Below are positions 24,436 to 32,331 of a DNA stretch of 64,000 nucleotides, one piece after another. Both the position numbers and the translations under genes were made by a program. The notes below the pieces were generated by a model. It saw only the letters and a list, made by a program, of their open reading frames with translations, was not told where the DNA came from and ran no database searches. This DNA is from Pseudochelatococcus sp047501465 (GTDB lineage Bacteria; Pseudomonadota; Alphaproteobacteria; Rhizobiales; Beijerinckiaceae). The DNA lies in NCBI RefSeq assembly GCF_047501465.1, contig NZ_JAZDRL010000001.1, forward strand, positions 930,001 through 994,000, written 5' to 3'. Positions within the stretch are counted from its first letter, which is position 1. Every line of letters starts with the position of its first letter.

Positions 24436-25134
24436 ATGACGCTCTCTCCGGAAACGCCCCATAAGCCTCTCCCTGTTGATCTGCGTCTCTATGCTATCCT
24501 CGACCCCGAGCGCGCACGTGAACAGCCCTTGCCTGAACTGGCAGCCGCAGCGATCGCAGGTGGCGCCACCCTGCTACAATATCGCGACAAGCATGCTGAC
24601 ACGCGCAAATACATTGACACTACGCGGGCCATTCTTGCTGCCATCAGCGGGAAAGGTGTACCATTGCTGATCAACGATCGTGTTGACGTTGCAATGGCCG
24701 CCGGTGCCGATGGTGTGCACGTGGGGCAAGATGACATGTCCCCCGCTGACGCTCGCCGATTGCTGGGGCCCCGCGCGATCATTGGCCTGACGCTGAACAA
24801 TACGCGCGAAGCTTTGGCAGCTGTGCAAGAGCCTATCGATTACGGCTGCATCGGCGGTGTTTTTGCAACATCTAGCAAAGATAACCCCAAGCCCCCGATT
24901 GGGCTTGATGGCCTTGCCGACATCATTGCAAATGCACGTATTGCAACACCAGCCCTTCCCTTAGGTGCCATTGCCGGCATTGATGAAAACAATGCCTCGA
25001 CAATCATCGCCATGGGTGCGGATGGCATTGCGGTCATCTCGGCCATCTTGATGGCTGATGACGTTTCGGCTGCTGCACACCGTCTGCGCGTTATTATAGA
25101 CGCAAGCCTTGCCGCTCGCGGCGCAGGAAGCTGA
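24436..25134 (+). CDS. thiE: Thiamine-phosphate synthase
   Basis: This 232-residue enzyme joins HMP-pyrophosphate with thiazole phosphate to give thiamine monophosphate. The TIM-barrel motifs are clear: LYAILDPE, ATLLQYRDKHAD, LINDRVDVAMAAGADGVHVGQDDM, IIGLTLNN, IGGVFATSSKDNPKPPIGLDG and AIAGIDENN. It is controlled by the TPP riboswitch upstream and is followed three bases later by thiD, so both genes share one transcript. The HTxS-like loop is replaced by ATSSK, as in the group of longer alphaproteobacterial ThiE proteins. Confidence 0.92.
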   Translation: MTLSPETPHKPLPVDLRLYAILDPERAREQPLPELAAAAIAGGATLLQYRDKHADTRKYIDTTRAILAAISGKGVPLLINDRVDVAMAAGADGVHVGQDDMSPADARRLLGPRAIIGLTLNNTREALAAVQEPIDYGCIGGVFATSSKDNPKPPIGLDGLADIIANARIATPALPLGAIAGIDENNASTIIAMGADGIAVISAILMADDVSAAAHRLRVIIDASLAARGAGS

Positions 25135-25137
25135 ACG

Positions 25138-25953
25138 ATGAGCACGCAAACAGCCCAAACCCCAATCGCCGTCACCATCGCCGGTTCTGATTCAGGTGGT
25201 GGTGCAGGCATTCAGGCGGATTTGAAAGCATTTTCTGCGCTCAAGGTTTACGGAGCGAGCGTCATCGCCGCGCTCACGGCTCAAAATACGATGGGCGTCA
25301 CTGCAATCCACGATGTCCCTGCTGATTTCATCACAGCCCAGATTGATGCAGTTTTCTCTGATCTAACGGTCAGCGCCGTAAAAATCGGAATGCTATCGCG
25401 GCCAGAAACAATCAAGGCCGTGGCTGATGGCCTCACACGTTGGCATCAACGCGCGGTTGTGCTGGATCCGGTTATGGTTGCCGCCAGCGGCGACCGGCTG
25501 CTCAGCGAGGATGCTGTCACCACTTTGCGGGAAAAGCTGATTCCGCTAGCAACGATCATCACCCCCAACTTACCCGAAGCCGCTGTGTTGCTCAACACGA
25601 ACCCAGCTGAAACCGAAGCCGAGATGTTGGCGCAAGCACAGGCACTGCTACAGCTTGGGTCCGGGGCCGTGCTGATCAAGGGCGGCCATGCACAGGGCGA
25701 AGAAAGCATCGACCTGCTGGTGGATGCATCGGGTGTGACACGCCTACCCGCCCCACGCATTGCCACGCGTAATACGCATGGTACGGGCTGTACTCTCTCT
25801 GCCGCAATCGCTGCAGGATTAGCACGCGGATTACCACAAACTGAGGCAGTGAAAGCGGCCAAGACCTATATCAGCCAAGCAATAGCTGCATCAGATCATC
25901 TCAACATCGGGCATGGCCATGGCCCCGTGCATCATTTCCACGCGTGGTGGTGA
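25138..25953 (+). CDS. thiD: Hydroxymethylpyrimidine/phosphomethylpyrimidine kinase
   Basis: This 271-residue ribokinase-fold enzyme phosphorylates HMP and HMP-P, supplying HMP-PP for ThiE. Signatures are TIAGSDSGGGAGIQADLKAF at the N-terminus, LDPVMVAASGDRLL, and the anion-hole NTHGTGCTLSAAIAAGL with the catalytic Cys-containing GTGC. It is the second gene of the riboswitch-controlled thiED operon. The protein ends with a His-rich tail (NIGHGHGPVHHFHAWW), common in this family. It converges with dps across repeat copy C. Confidence 0.95.
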   Translation: MSTQTAQTPIAVTIAGSDSGGGAGIQADLKAFSALKVYGASVIAALTAQNTMGVTAIHDVPADFITAQIDAVFSDLTVSAVKIGMLSRPETIKAVADGLTRWHQRAVVLDPVMVAASGDRLLSEDAVTTLREKLIPLATIITPNLPEAAVLLNTNPAETEAEMLAQAQALLQLGSGAVLIKGGHAQGEESIDLLVDASGVTRLPAPRIATRNTHGTGCTLSAAIAAGLARGLPQTEAVKAAKTYISQAIAASDHLNIGHGHGPVHHFHAWW

Positions 25954-25965
25954 GAGCAGATATCC

Positions 25966-26065
25966 GCAACCTGCGTTCAACTTTATTATTTTAATGAACG
26001 CAAGTTGCGATGAGATATAGAGCTTAGAACACAGTTCTGATTCAATCAGAACGTTAGGCGCGCTA
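25966..26065. repeat. Dispersed palindromic repeat, copy C
   Basis: This copy lies between the convergent ends of thiD and dps. GCAACCTGCGTTCA (25966-25979) pairs with TGAACGCAAGTTGC (25995-26008) with one mismatch. TAGAGC (26018-26023) and GCGCTA (26060-26065) form the outer pair of a second half containing the perfect GTTCTGATT/AATCAGAAC palindrome (26034-26042, 26044-26052). The TTCTGAT core is shared with copy D. It probably serves as a two-way terminator. Confidence 0.65.
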
Positions 26066-26554
26066 TTATTTGTTAGTTTCCTGAAGATGCGCTTCAAGGA
26101 ACCACAAATCCTTATCGAGCGCACGCGTTACCTCAGTAAACACATCAGAGGTCGCCAGATCGCCTGCTTCATCTGTTGTTGCAATAGCCTTGCGCGTACC
26201 CTTGGCGACTTCGGCGAATGAGCGAGCGAGATAATCGACATGCTCCAGGCCATCCGTGATCTGTAGCGGATAAGCCTTCAGTTTGGTGCCCTCAGCAGCA
26301 GCTTGCACTGTGCCGTGCGCGATACCACCCAAAGCTGTCAGCCGCTCAGCAATGGTGTCCGTATGCTCCAGAATATGCGCATAAAGATCATCAAAAAGTT
26401 CATGTAATGCGATGAAGTGCGGCCCCTTGACGTTCCAGTGCGCATGCTTGATCTGCGCACCCAGGTCGATAAATTGCGCCAGATGCTCATTCAACAAAGC
26501 AATCGACTTGGAACGAACGTTCTGCCCAAGGTCATTACGGGTTTTGATCGTCAT
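26066..26554 (-). CDS. dps: Dps family DNA-protecting ferritin-like protein
   Basis: This 162-residue Dps protein forms dodecamers that oxidise and store iron and protect DNA during starvation or peroxide stress. The ferroxidase-site residues lie in IKHAHWNVKGPHFIALHELFDDLYAHI: the early His, then the Asp and Glu of the second part. The N-terminus is basic and short (MTIKTRNDLGQNVRSK). The ATG at 26554 has GAGGAGCT in front; the longer frame adds 15 residues without family support. It is transcribed away from nadE, and a 19-bp perfect inverted repeat sits about 100 bases upstream. Confidence 0.94.
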   Translation of the reverse strand: MTIKTRNDLGQNVRSKSIALLNEHLAQFIDLGAQIKHAHWNVKGPHFIALHELFDDLYAHILEHTDTIAERLTALGGIAHGTVQAAAEGTKLKAYPLQITDGLEHVDYLARSFAEVAKGTRKAIATTDEAGDLATSDVFTEVTRALDKDLWFLEAHLQETNK

Positions 26555-26657
26555 CTTCAGCTCCTCGTTCGGGGGACGCATCATCGCACCCCACTCCACA
26601 TGAACATCAACGTAAGCCTAACGGTTCCCGCCAGAGGTATGCAACCATGGGGAAATC

Positions 26658-26701
26658 TTTCTTATTCATATAAATTATATAGAATTTATATGAATAAGAA
26701 A
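26658..26701. promoter_or_regulatory. 19-bp perfect inverted repeat between dps and nadE
   Basis: TTTCTTATTCATATAAATT (26658-26676) is followed by six bases and then its exact reverse complement (26683-26701). It is entirely AT-rich and lies between two divergent genes, 103 bases before the dps start and 82 bases before nadE. This position fits an operator or promoter-embedded cruciform better than a terminator. No match to the classical Fur box or to the RirA/Irr consensus was apparent by eye. Confidence 0.6.
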
Positions 26702-26783
26702 ACTGTTTACCTAGCCTGCGGTGAATATGGAGGCGCTTGAAATGCGCCTTTTCCTTTGTACAAACATGGTTTAAATCATTTGC

Positions 26784-28469
26784 ATGACAGCTTTTCGCCC
26801 TGCTTTGCGTATTGCACTTGCGCAGCTCAATCCGATTGTCGGCGACATCGGATTTAATTTGGCACGTGCACGGCAAGCACGCCAGCAGGCAGCTGCAGAA
26901 AATGCTGATATCATTCTGTTTCCTGAACTTTTTTTAGCCGGTTACTCACCCGAAGATCTGGTGTTGAAACCCGCCTTTGTGACAGCCTGCCGCACTGCCT
27001 GCGAAGATTTGGCGCGTGATACCATCGATGGTGGTCCCGCTGTGCTCATCGGAGTGCCATGGCTGGAAAACGGCGAGCTCTATAACGCTGTCGCCTTGCT
27101 TGATGATGGGAAACTTGCAGGGAAAAGCCTGAAGGTTGATCTGCCAAACTACGGTGTTTTCGACGAAAAGCGTGTGTTCGCCACAGGTCCATCGCCTCAG
27201 CCATTGATCGTGCGAGGAGTGTGCATCGGCGTACCAATCTGCGAGGACATCTGGACACCTGGCCCTGTAGCGGCATTAAAAGATGCAGGCGCCGAGCTTC
27301 TTCTGGTTCCCAATGGCTCTCCCTATCGCCGCACTGTCGATGCGGAGCGCGAGGCCATTGCCCGCGCCCGTGTGAATGAAAGTGGCCTCCCCCTGGTGTA
27401 TCTCAATCAGATCGGCGGGCAGGATGAGCTGGTATTCGACGGCGCATCCTTCGTGCTGAATAGCGATGGCACCCGCGCCGTACAGATGCCTGCATTCCGC
27501 GAGGCCATGACCATCATAGAAGCGCAGCATACAGCGCAAGGTTGGCACGTGGTGCCGCAAACCCTTGTGCAGCTTGAGCGCGATGAACAGGCGGATTATG
27601 CAGCCTGCGTGCTTGGCTTGCGCGATTACGTTAACAAGAACCGTTTTCCGGGCGTTGTGCTGGGTTTATCAGGTGGTGTTGACTCGGCTCTGGTTGCCGC
27701 AATGGCGGTTGATGCACTGGGCGCGGAGCGCGTGCATTGTGTGATGCTGCCCTTCCGCTATACATCTTCCGAGAGCCTTAATGATGCTGCAGCCTGCGCA
27801 AAACTGCTTGGCGTGCGCTATGATATTCTGCCGATTGCGCCTGCGGTCGAGGGCTTTGAGGCAGCGCTTGCGCCATTGTTCGCAGGCATGCAACGCGACA
27901 CTACCGAAGAGAACCTGCAAAGCCGCGCACGCGGCACCATTCTCATGGCGATCTCCAACAAGTTCGGCGCCATGGTGCTCACTACCGGTAACAAGTCTGA
28001 GGTAGGCGTTGGTTATGCTACACTTTACGGCGATATGAACGGTGGCTTCAACCCGCTGAAAGACCTCTATAAAACCGAGGTATTCAAGCTCTGCACCCTG
28101 CGCAACCACTGGAAGCCAGAGAGCGCGATGGGGCCGGATGGCATGGCTATCCCCGAGCGCATCATCACCAAGGTACCCACGGCAGAGTTGCGCGAAAACC
28201 AGACCGATCAGGACTCGCTGCCGCCCTACGAGGTGCTTGATGACATACTCCACGCACTTGTTGAAGAAGAACTCTCGCTTGCAGCCATCGTTGCACGTGG
28301 TCATGATGCGCAGATTGTGCAGAAAGTGCAGCGCCTTCTCTACATAGCTGAATATAAACGCCGCCAGTCCGCGCCGGGCGTTAAAGTAACCCGGCAGAAC
28401 TTTGGCAGAGACCGCCGTTACCCCATCACCAACGGTTTTCGCGATACCCTTGAGCCTAACTCCAAGTAA
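26784..28469 (+). CDS. nadE: Glutamine-dependent NAD+ synthetase
   Basis: This 561-residue enzyme makes NAD+ from deamido-NAD, ATP and glutamine. The N-terminal nitrilase-type glutaminase domain (1 to about 270) shows the Glu in LFPELFLAGYSPEDL, the Lys in KVDLPNYGVFDEKRVF and the Cys in GVPICEDIW. The C-terminal synthetase domain has LGLSGGVDSALVAAM (P-loop) and ATLYGDMNGGFNPLKDLYKT. The two-domain form means it can use glutamine rather than only ammonia. The gene is followed by gltX on the same strand after 26 bases, so they may be cotranscribed. Confidence 0.96.
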   Translation: MTAFRPALRIALAQLNPIVGDIGFNLARARQARQQAAAENADIILFPELFLAGYSPEDLVLKPAFVTACRTACEDLARDTIDGGPAVLIGVPWLENGELYNAVALLDDGKLAGKSLKVDLPNYGVFDEKRVFATGPSPQPLIVRGVCIGVPICEDIWTPGPVAALKDAGAELLLVPNGSPYRRTVDAEREAIARARVNESGLPLVYLNQIGGQDELVFDGASFVLNSDGTRAVQMPAFREAMTIIEAQHTAQGWHVVPQTLVQLERDEQADYAACVLGLRDYVNKNRFPGVVLGLSGGVDSALVAAMAVDALGAERVHCVMLPFRYTSSESLNDAAACAKLLGVRYDILPIAPAVEGFEAALAPLFAGMQRDTTEENLQSRARGTILMAISNKFGAMVLTTGNKSEVGVGYATLYGDMNGGFNPLKDLYKTEVFKLCTLRNHWKPESAMGPDGMAIPERIITKVPTAELRENQTDQDSLPPYEVLDDILHALVEEELSLAAIVARGHDAQIVQKVQRLLYIAEYKRRQSAPGVKVTRQNFGRDRRYPITNGFRDTLEPNSK

Positions 28470-28495
28470 CCGCAGCCACAGATGATCGCAGTTCC

Positions 28496-29860
28496 ATGAA
28501 AAAAAACCAGACGCCGACTGTCCGCTTCGCTCCTTCTCCAACAGGCTTTCTGCACATCGGCAATGCCAGGCCTGCGTTGATGAACTGGCTCTTTCGCCTG
28601 CGCCATGATGGACGTTTCATTCTGCGGCTTGATGATACCGATGGCCTGCGCTCAACGGACGAGTTCGCCCAGGCCATTGTGGAAGATTTGACCTGGCTTG
28701 GCATTCTACCTGATGCGTTCTTCCGCCAGTCTGATCGATTCTCGCTTTACGATGCAGGGGTCAAGCGCCTCATTGATGATGGCCGGCTCTACCCCTGCTA
28801 CGAAACGGCAGATGAACTTGACCGCCGCCGCAAGCGCCAGATGGCGCGTGGCCTTCCGCCAACATATGACCGGGCAGCACTCAAACTTTCCGGCAGCGAA
28901 CGTGCCGCGCTTGAGGCTGAAGGTCGGCGCCCGCATTGGCGCTTTCTGCTCGATCATAAGGTTGTTGAGTGGGAAGATATGGCGCGCGGCACAGTCAGCA
29001 TTGATTGCGCTTCCCTGTCTGACCCAATCCTGCGGCGGGAAGATGGCACCTACCTCTATACCTTGCCATCGGTGATCGATGATATCGACCTTGGCATCAC
29101 GCATGTGATTCGCGGTGAAGATCACATTACGAATACAGCTGTGCAGATCCAGGTGTTTGAGGCACTGGAAGGTGCGGTGCCCACTTTCGCACATCATAAC
29201 CTACTCACCACCGCCAGTGGCGAGGGACTTTCCAAACGCCTTGGCCATCTGTCGTTACGCCACTTGCGTGAAGCGGGGATGGAGCCAATGGCTGTAGCTT
29301 CGCTCGCCGTGCTTGTTGGGTCATCAGAAGCAGTTCGCCCTGTTTCTTCTATGGAGGAGCTCGCACAGGTTATTGACGTCACCCGCCTTTCACATGCGCC
29401 AGCCAAGTTCGACGAAAAAGAGCTCGCAGCCCTTAACACCAAGCTCCTGCACGAACTACCCTATGAAGCCGCAAAAGATCGGTTGGCATTACTCAATGTC
29501 GGCGGTGGCGAAGAATTCTGGAATGCCGTGCGTGGCAATATCGTGCGTATGACAGATGCACTGGTATGGTGGGAAATCGTTAGCAAGCCGATAAAGCCCG
29601 TCATTGAAGATAGCACCGTACCGCTAGCAGCAGCACATAAACTGCCTGACGGCCCTTGGAATAAAGAAATGTGGTCGCCTTTTACCTGGCAAGTGTGGAC
29701 ACAAGCCATTATCGCCGAAACAGGCAAGAAGGGCAAAGAACTGTTTCGCCCCCTGCGCTTGGCGTTAACCGGACGCGAACATGGACCGGAAATCGCCAAT
29801 CTGCTTCCTCTTATAGGCCACGAACGCGCCCTTGCGCGTCTGGAAGGGCGGGAAGCCTGA
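28496..29860 (+). CDS. gltX: Glutamate--tRNA ligase
   Basis: This 454-residue class I aminoacyl-tRNA synthetase charges tRNA-Glu. The HIGH motif appears as FLHIGNAR (about residues 18-25), followed by FILRLDDTD, and the KMSKS loop as GEGLSKRLGHLS. The C-terminal part is the anticodon-binding domain of bacterial GluRS. The HIGN form and the length fit one of the two GluRS paralogues often present in alphaproteobacteria. One of those may preferentially charge tRNA-Gln for later amidation, but this cannot be decided from sequence. The start is ATG 28496, without a clear Shine-Dalgarno sequence. Confidence 0.93.
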   Translation: MKKNQTPTVRFAPSPTGFLHIGNARPALMNWLFRLRHDGRFILRLDDTDGLRSTDEFAQAIVEDLTWLGILPDAFFRQSDRFSLYDAGVKRLIDDGRLYPCYETADELDRRRKRQMARGLPPTYDRAALKLSGSERAALEAEGRRPHWRFLLDHKVVEWEDMARGTVSIDCASLSDPILRREDGTYLYTLPSVIDDIDLGITHVIRGEDHITNTAVQIQVFEALEGAVPTFAHHNLLTTASGEGLSKRLGHLSLRHLREAGMEPMAVASLAVLVGSSEAVRPVSSMEELAQVIDVTRLSHAPAKFDEKELAALNTKLLHELPYEAAKDRLALLNVGGGEEFWNAVRGNIVRMTDALVWWEIVSKPIKPVIEDSTVPLAAAHKLPDGPWNKEMWSPFTWQVWTQAIIAETGKKGKELFRPLRLALTGREHGPEIANLLPLIGHERALARLEGREA

Positions 29861-30042
29861 TTATTTATACCTTTGGTGGAACGCGCGTTTACCCATCTTG
29901 CGGTTTAAATGCAGGGAATGCGCTTTCGCTATTGACGCTTGCGTCCGACTGGTGACATGTCGTTCTATGGATCAAACGAACGTCCGCTTTGCGGAATATG
30001 CGTTTTCTCCATTAACGACATCGGCATCAGCAAGGGATGACA

Positions 30043-30669
30043 ATGGCGATTGAAACTGAAGGTGGACGCGAGCGGATACGCGATATTGATGCGGGCGCGC
30101 ATATACTGTCTGGCCAGCTTGGCAAGACCGTGCAGCGCCTGCGCAAAGCGTACAATCTTTCGTTATCCGAGCTTTCCGAGCAATCGGGCGTTGCCAAATC
30201 CATCATCAGCCAGATTGAGCGCAACGAAACCAACCCGACATTGGCCACTATCTGGCGGCTGTCGCAGGCGCTTGATATCTCTATTGATCGCGTTCTGACA
30301 ACCGATACCGATGAACCATTCATTGAAAAGATAACGCGCCCTGATACGCCCATCCTTGTTTCGGATGACGGCCGCATGCGGCTTGGCATCATTGGCTGGA
30401 TCAAGACTGTGGAATGGCTGCAATGGTATGATCTTACATCCGAGCCCGGTGGAGTGCTGGATTCAGATGCTCATCAGCGCGGTTCGGTCGAGAATCTTTC
30501 TGTTGTTGAGGGTACGTTTGAGGTCGAGATTGCCGGCATCCGACAAGAAGCCCGCGCGGGCGAAAGCCTGCGCTACCGCTGCGACCGCCCTCACACCATC
30601 CGCTGCACTAGCTCCACCCCGGGGCGCGCCATTATGGTGTGTATCCTGAAAGCCGCTGTGATGGACTAG
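30043..30669 (+). CDS. XRE-type regulator with C-terminal cupin domain
   Basis: This 208-residue transcription factor combines an N-terminal helix-turn-helix (about 28-85, with VQRLRKAYNLSLSELSEQSGVAKSIISQIERNETNP) and a C-terminal cupin (about 115-205). This SutR/PuuR-like architecture binds a small effector in the cupin. Targets are unknown; genes of this type often control amino-acid or polyamine metabolism, and here an M20 dipeptidase lies convergent downstream. The start is ATG 30043, with AAGGG six bases upstream; ATG 30037 adds two residues. The stop codon TAG is also the first triplet of repeat copy D, so the repeat abuts the gene. Confidence 0.85.
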   Translation: MAIETEGGRERIRDIDAGAHILSGQLGKTVQRLRKAYNLSLSELSEQSGVAKSIISQIERNETNPTLATIWRLSQALDISIDRVLTTDTDEPFIEKITRPDTPILVSDDGRMRLGIIGWIKTVEWLQWYDLTSEPGGVLDSDAHQRGSVENLSVVEGTFEVEIAGIRQEARAGESLRYRCDRPHTIRCTSSTPGRAIMVCILKAAVMD

Positions 30670-30768
30670 AGCGCCAGACGTTCTGATAAAATCAGAATTG
30701 CGCTCTAATCTTTATTTCACCGCAACGAACATTCAATTTGATCATCAACTTGAATGCAAACCGGGCGC
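30667..30768. repeat. Dispersed palindromic repeat, copy D
   Basis: TAGAGCGCC (30667-30675) and GCGCTCTA (30700-30707) bracket the small hairpin TTCTGAT/ATCAGAA (30681-30687, 30691-30697). The second half contains CACCGCAAC (30719-30727 region) and the 15-mer AACTTGAATGCAAAC (30747-30761), both shared with copy B. It lies between the convergent ends of the XRE-cupin gene and the dipeptidase gene. Confidence 0.65.
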
Positions 30769-30907
30769 TATGGTGGCCTGCAAATAGTGGCTTTCTGCGC
30801 TTCCGTGCTCACGTACAGCTGCACGCCGAGCTGCGGCGCTGGAAAACCACCATTTTCAACTCACCCTGACGCAAAGCTCAACACCTTCTGGAGGATGTTT
30901 AAGCAGC

Positions 30908-32290
30908 TTATTCAGCAAGCGCCTGCAAAATACGCGCCCATGAGCGTGCACCTTTATGGAAGCTCTTGAGAGAGTATTTCTCGTTCGGCGAGTGGATACG
31001 GTCGTCATCGAGACCGAAACCGATCAGTAGCGGATCAGAACCAAGGCGGTTCTTGAGCGTAGCGATAATCGGGATAGACCCGCCGCCGCCGATGGTCACA
31101 GGCGCCTTGCCCCACTCTTCCTTCAGCGCCCCCGCAGCCTTCAGCAGCATCGGGTTATCAAGCGGCAACGACACCGCTGGCGCCCCATCACCGGAACCAA
31201 ACGTAACCGAAGCATCTTTCGGAATGATACGGCGCACGAAAGCGCGGAAAGCATCGCGCACAACAGCGGGGTTTTGATCGCCCACCAGACGGAAGGTGAT
31301 CTTGGCACTGGCCTCCGCCGGAATAACGGTCTTCGAACCTTCGCCCGTATAGCCTGCGATGATACCATTGATATCAAATGATGGACGCGACTGGATCTGC
31401 TCAATCACGTAGCGATCTTTTTCACCCGCTGGCTCTGACAGGCCGACCGGCCCCAGGTAAGACAACGCATCCAGCCCCAAAGAGCGCCAATGCTCGCGCA
31501 CTTCTTCCGGTATCTCTGGCACGCCATCATAGAAGCCGGGGATGGTGATGCGTCCTTCCTTATCGCGCAGCGCAGCGATCACGCTGGCGAGCACATGGAT
31601 AGCATTTTGTGCCGCACCACCAAACAGCCCCGAATGCAGATCCCGATCAGCTGTACGAATGACGATCTCATCATGCACAAGCCCGCGAAGACCTGTGGTA
31701 ATAGCAGGCGTGTCTGCATCCCACTGATTGGTATCGCAAACGAGAACGACATCAGACTGCAGCTGAGGCAGGTTTGCTTCAACGAACTCGGGCAGATTGG
31801 CCGAGCCAACCTCTTCCTCACCCTCGATCATCACCGAAACATTCACCGGCAACTTGCCCGTAACTGCTTTCCATGCGCGCAAAGCCTCAAGAAACGTGAG
31901 TATCTGCCCTTTGTCATCGGCCGCACCGCGGGCGCGGATCACCTTGCTGCCATCGGCCAGGGTATCGATCTGCGGCTCGAACGGCTGGCTGTCCCATAGC
32001 TCTAAAGGATCGACAGGCTGCACGTCATAATGGCCATAGAAAAGCACATGCGGCTTTGATACGCCCTTCTGATGCCCAAGCACAACGGGATGCCCCCCTG
32101 TAGGGTGTACCTCAGCAGCAAACCCCAACCCGGTGAGCTCGGCCCTTACATGCTCGGCAGCGCGGCGACACTCTTCGGCATGCGCCGGATCGGTCGAGAT
32201 GGAGGCGATGCGCAAAAAGGCAAACAGGCGCTCCAACGAGGCGTCGAGATTGTTATCGATATGGGCCAGAACAGCATCAAGCTGCGACAT
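30908..32290 (-). CDS. M20 family metallopeptidase/dipeptidase
   Basis: This 460-residue zinc peptidase of the M20 (ArgE/DapE/carnosinase) family has the metal and catalytic motifs VLFYGHYDVQP, RGAADDKGQ, IEGEEEVGS, DTNQWD and, near the end, SPNEKYSLKSFHKG. A dimerisation lid domain follows the RDLHSGLFGG motif. It probably cleaves dipeptides or N-acyl amino acids in the cytoplasm; there is no signal peptide. The ATG at 32290 follows AGGACTGAAAAG. It lies about 40 bases downstream of the HerA-like ATPase gene on the same strand and converges with the XRE-cupin regulator. Confidence 0.9.
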   Translation of the reverse strand: MSQLDAVLAHIDNNLDASLERLFAFLRIASISTDPAHAEECRRAAEHVRAELTGLGFAAEVHPTGGHPVVLGHQKGVSKPHVLFYGHYDVQPVDPLELWDSQPFEPQIDTLADGSKVIRARGAADDKGQILTFLEALRAWKAVTGKLPVNVSVMIEGEEEVGSANLPEFVEANLPQLQSDVVLVCDTNQWDADTPAITTGLRGLVHDEIVIRTADRDLHSGLFGGAAQNAIHVLASVIAALRDKEGRITIPGFYDGVPEIPEEVREHWRSLGLDALSYLGPVGLSEPAGEKDRYVIEQIQSRPSFDINGIIAGYTGEGSKTVIPAEASAKITFRLVGDQNPAVVRDAFRAFVRRIIPKDASVTFGSGDGAPAVSLPLDNPMLLKAAGALKEEWGKAPVTIGGGGSIPIIATLKNRLGSDPLLIGFGLDDDRIHSPNEKYSLKSFHKGARSWARILQALAE

Positions 32291-32331
32291 TTCTTTTCAG
32301 TCCTTCTAGAAAATTTAGTTATTTTAGTTAT

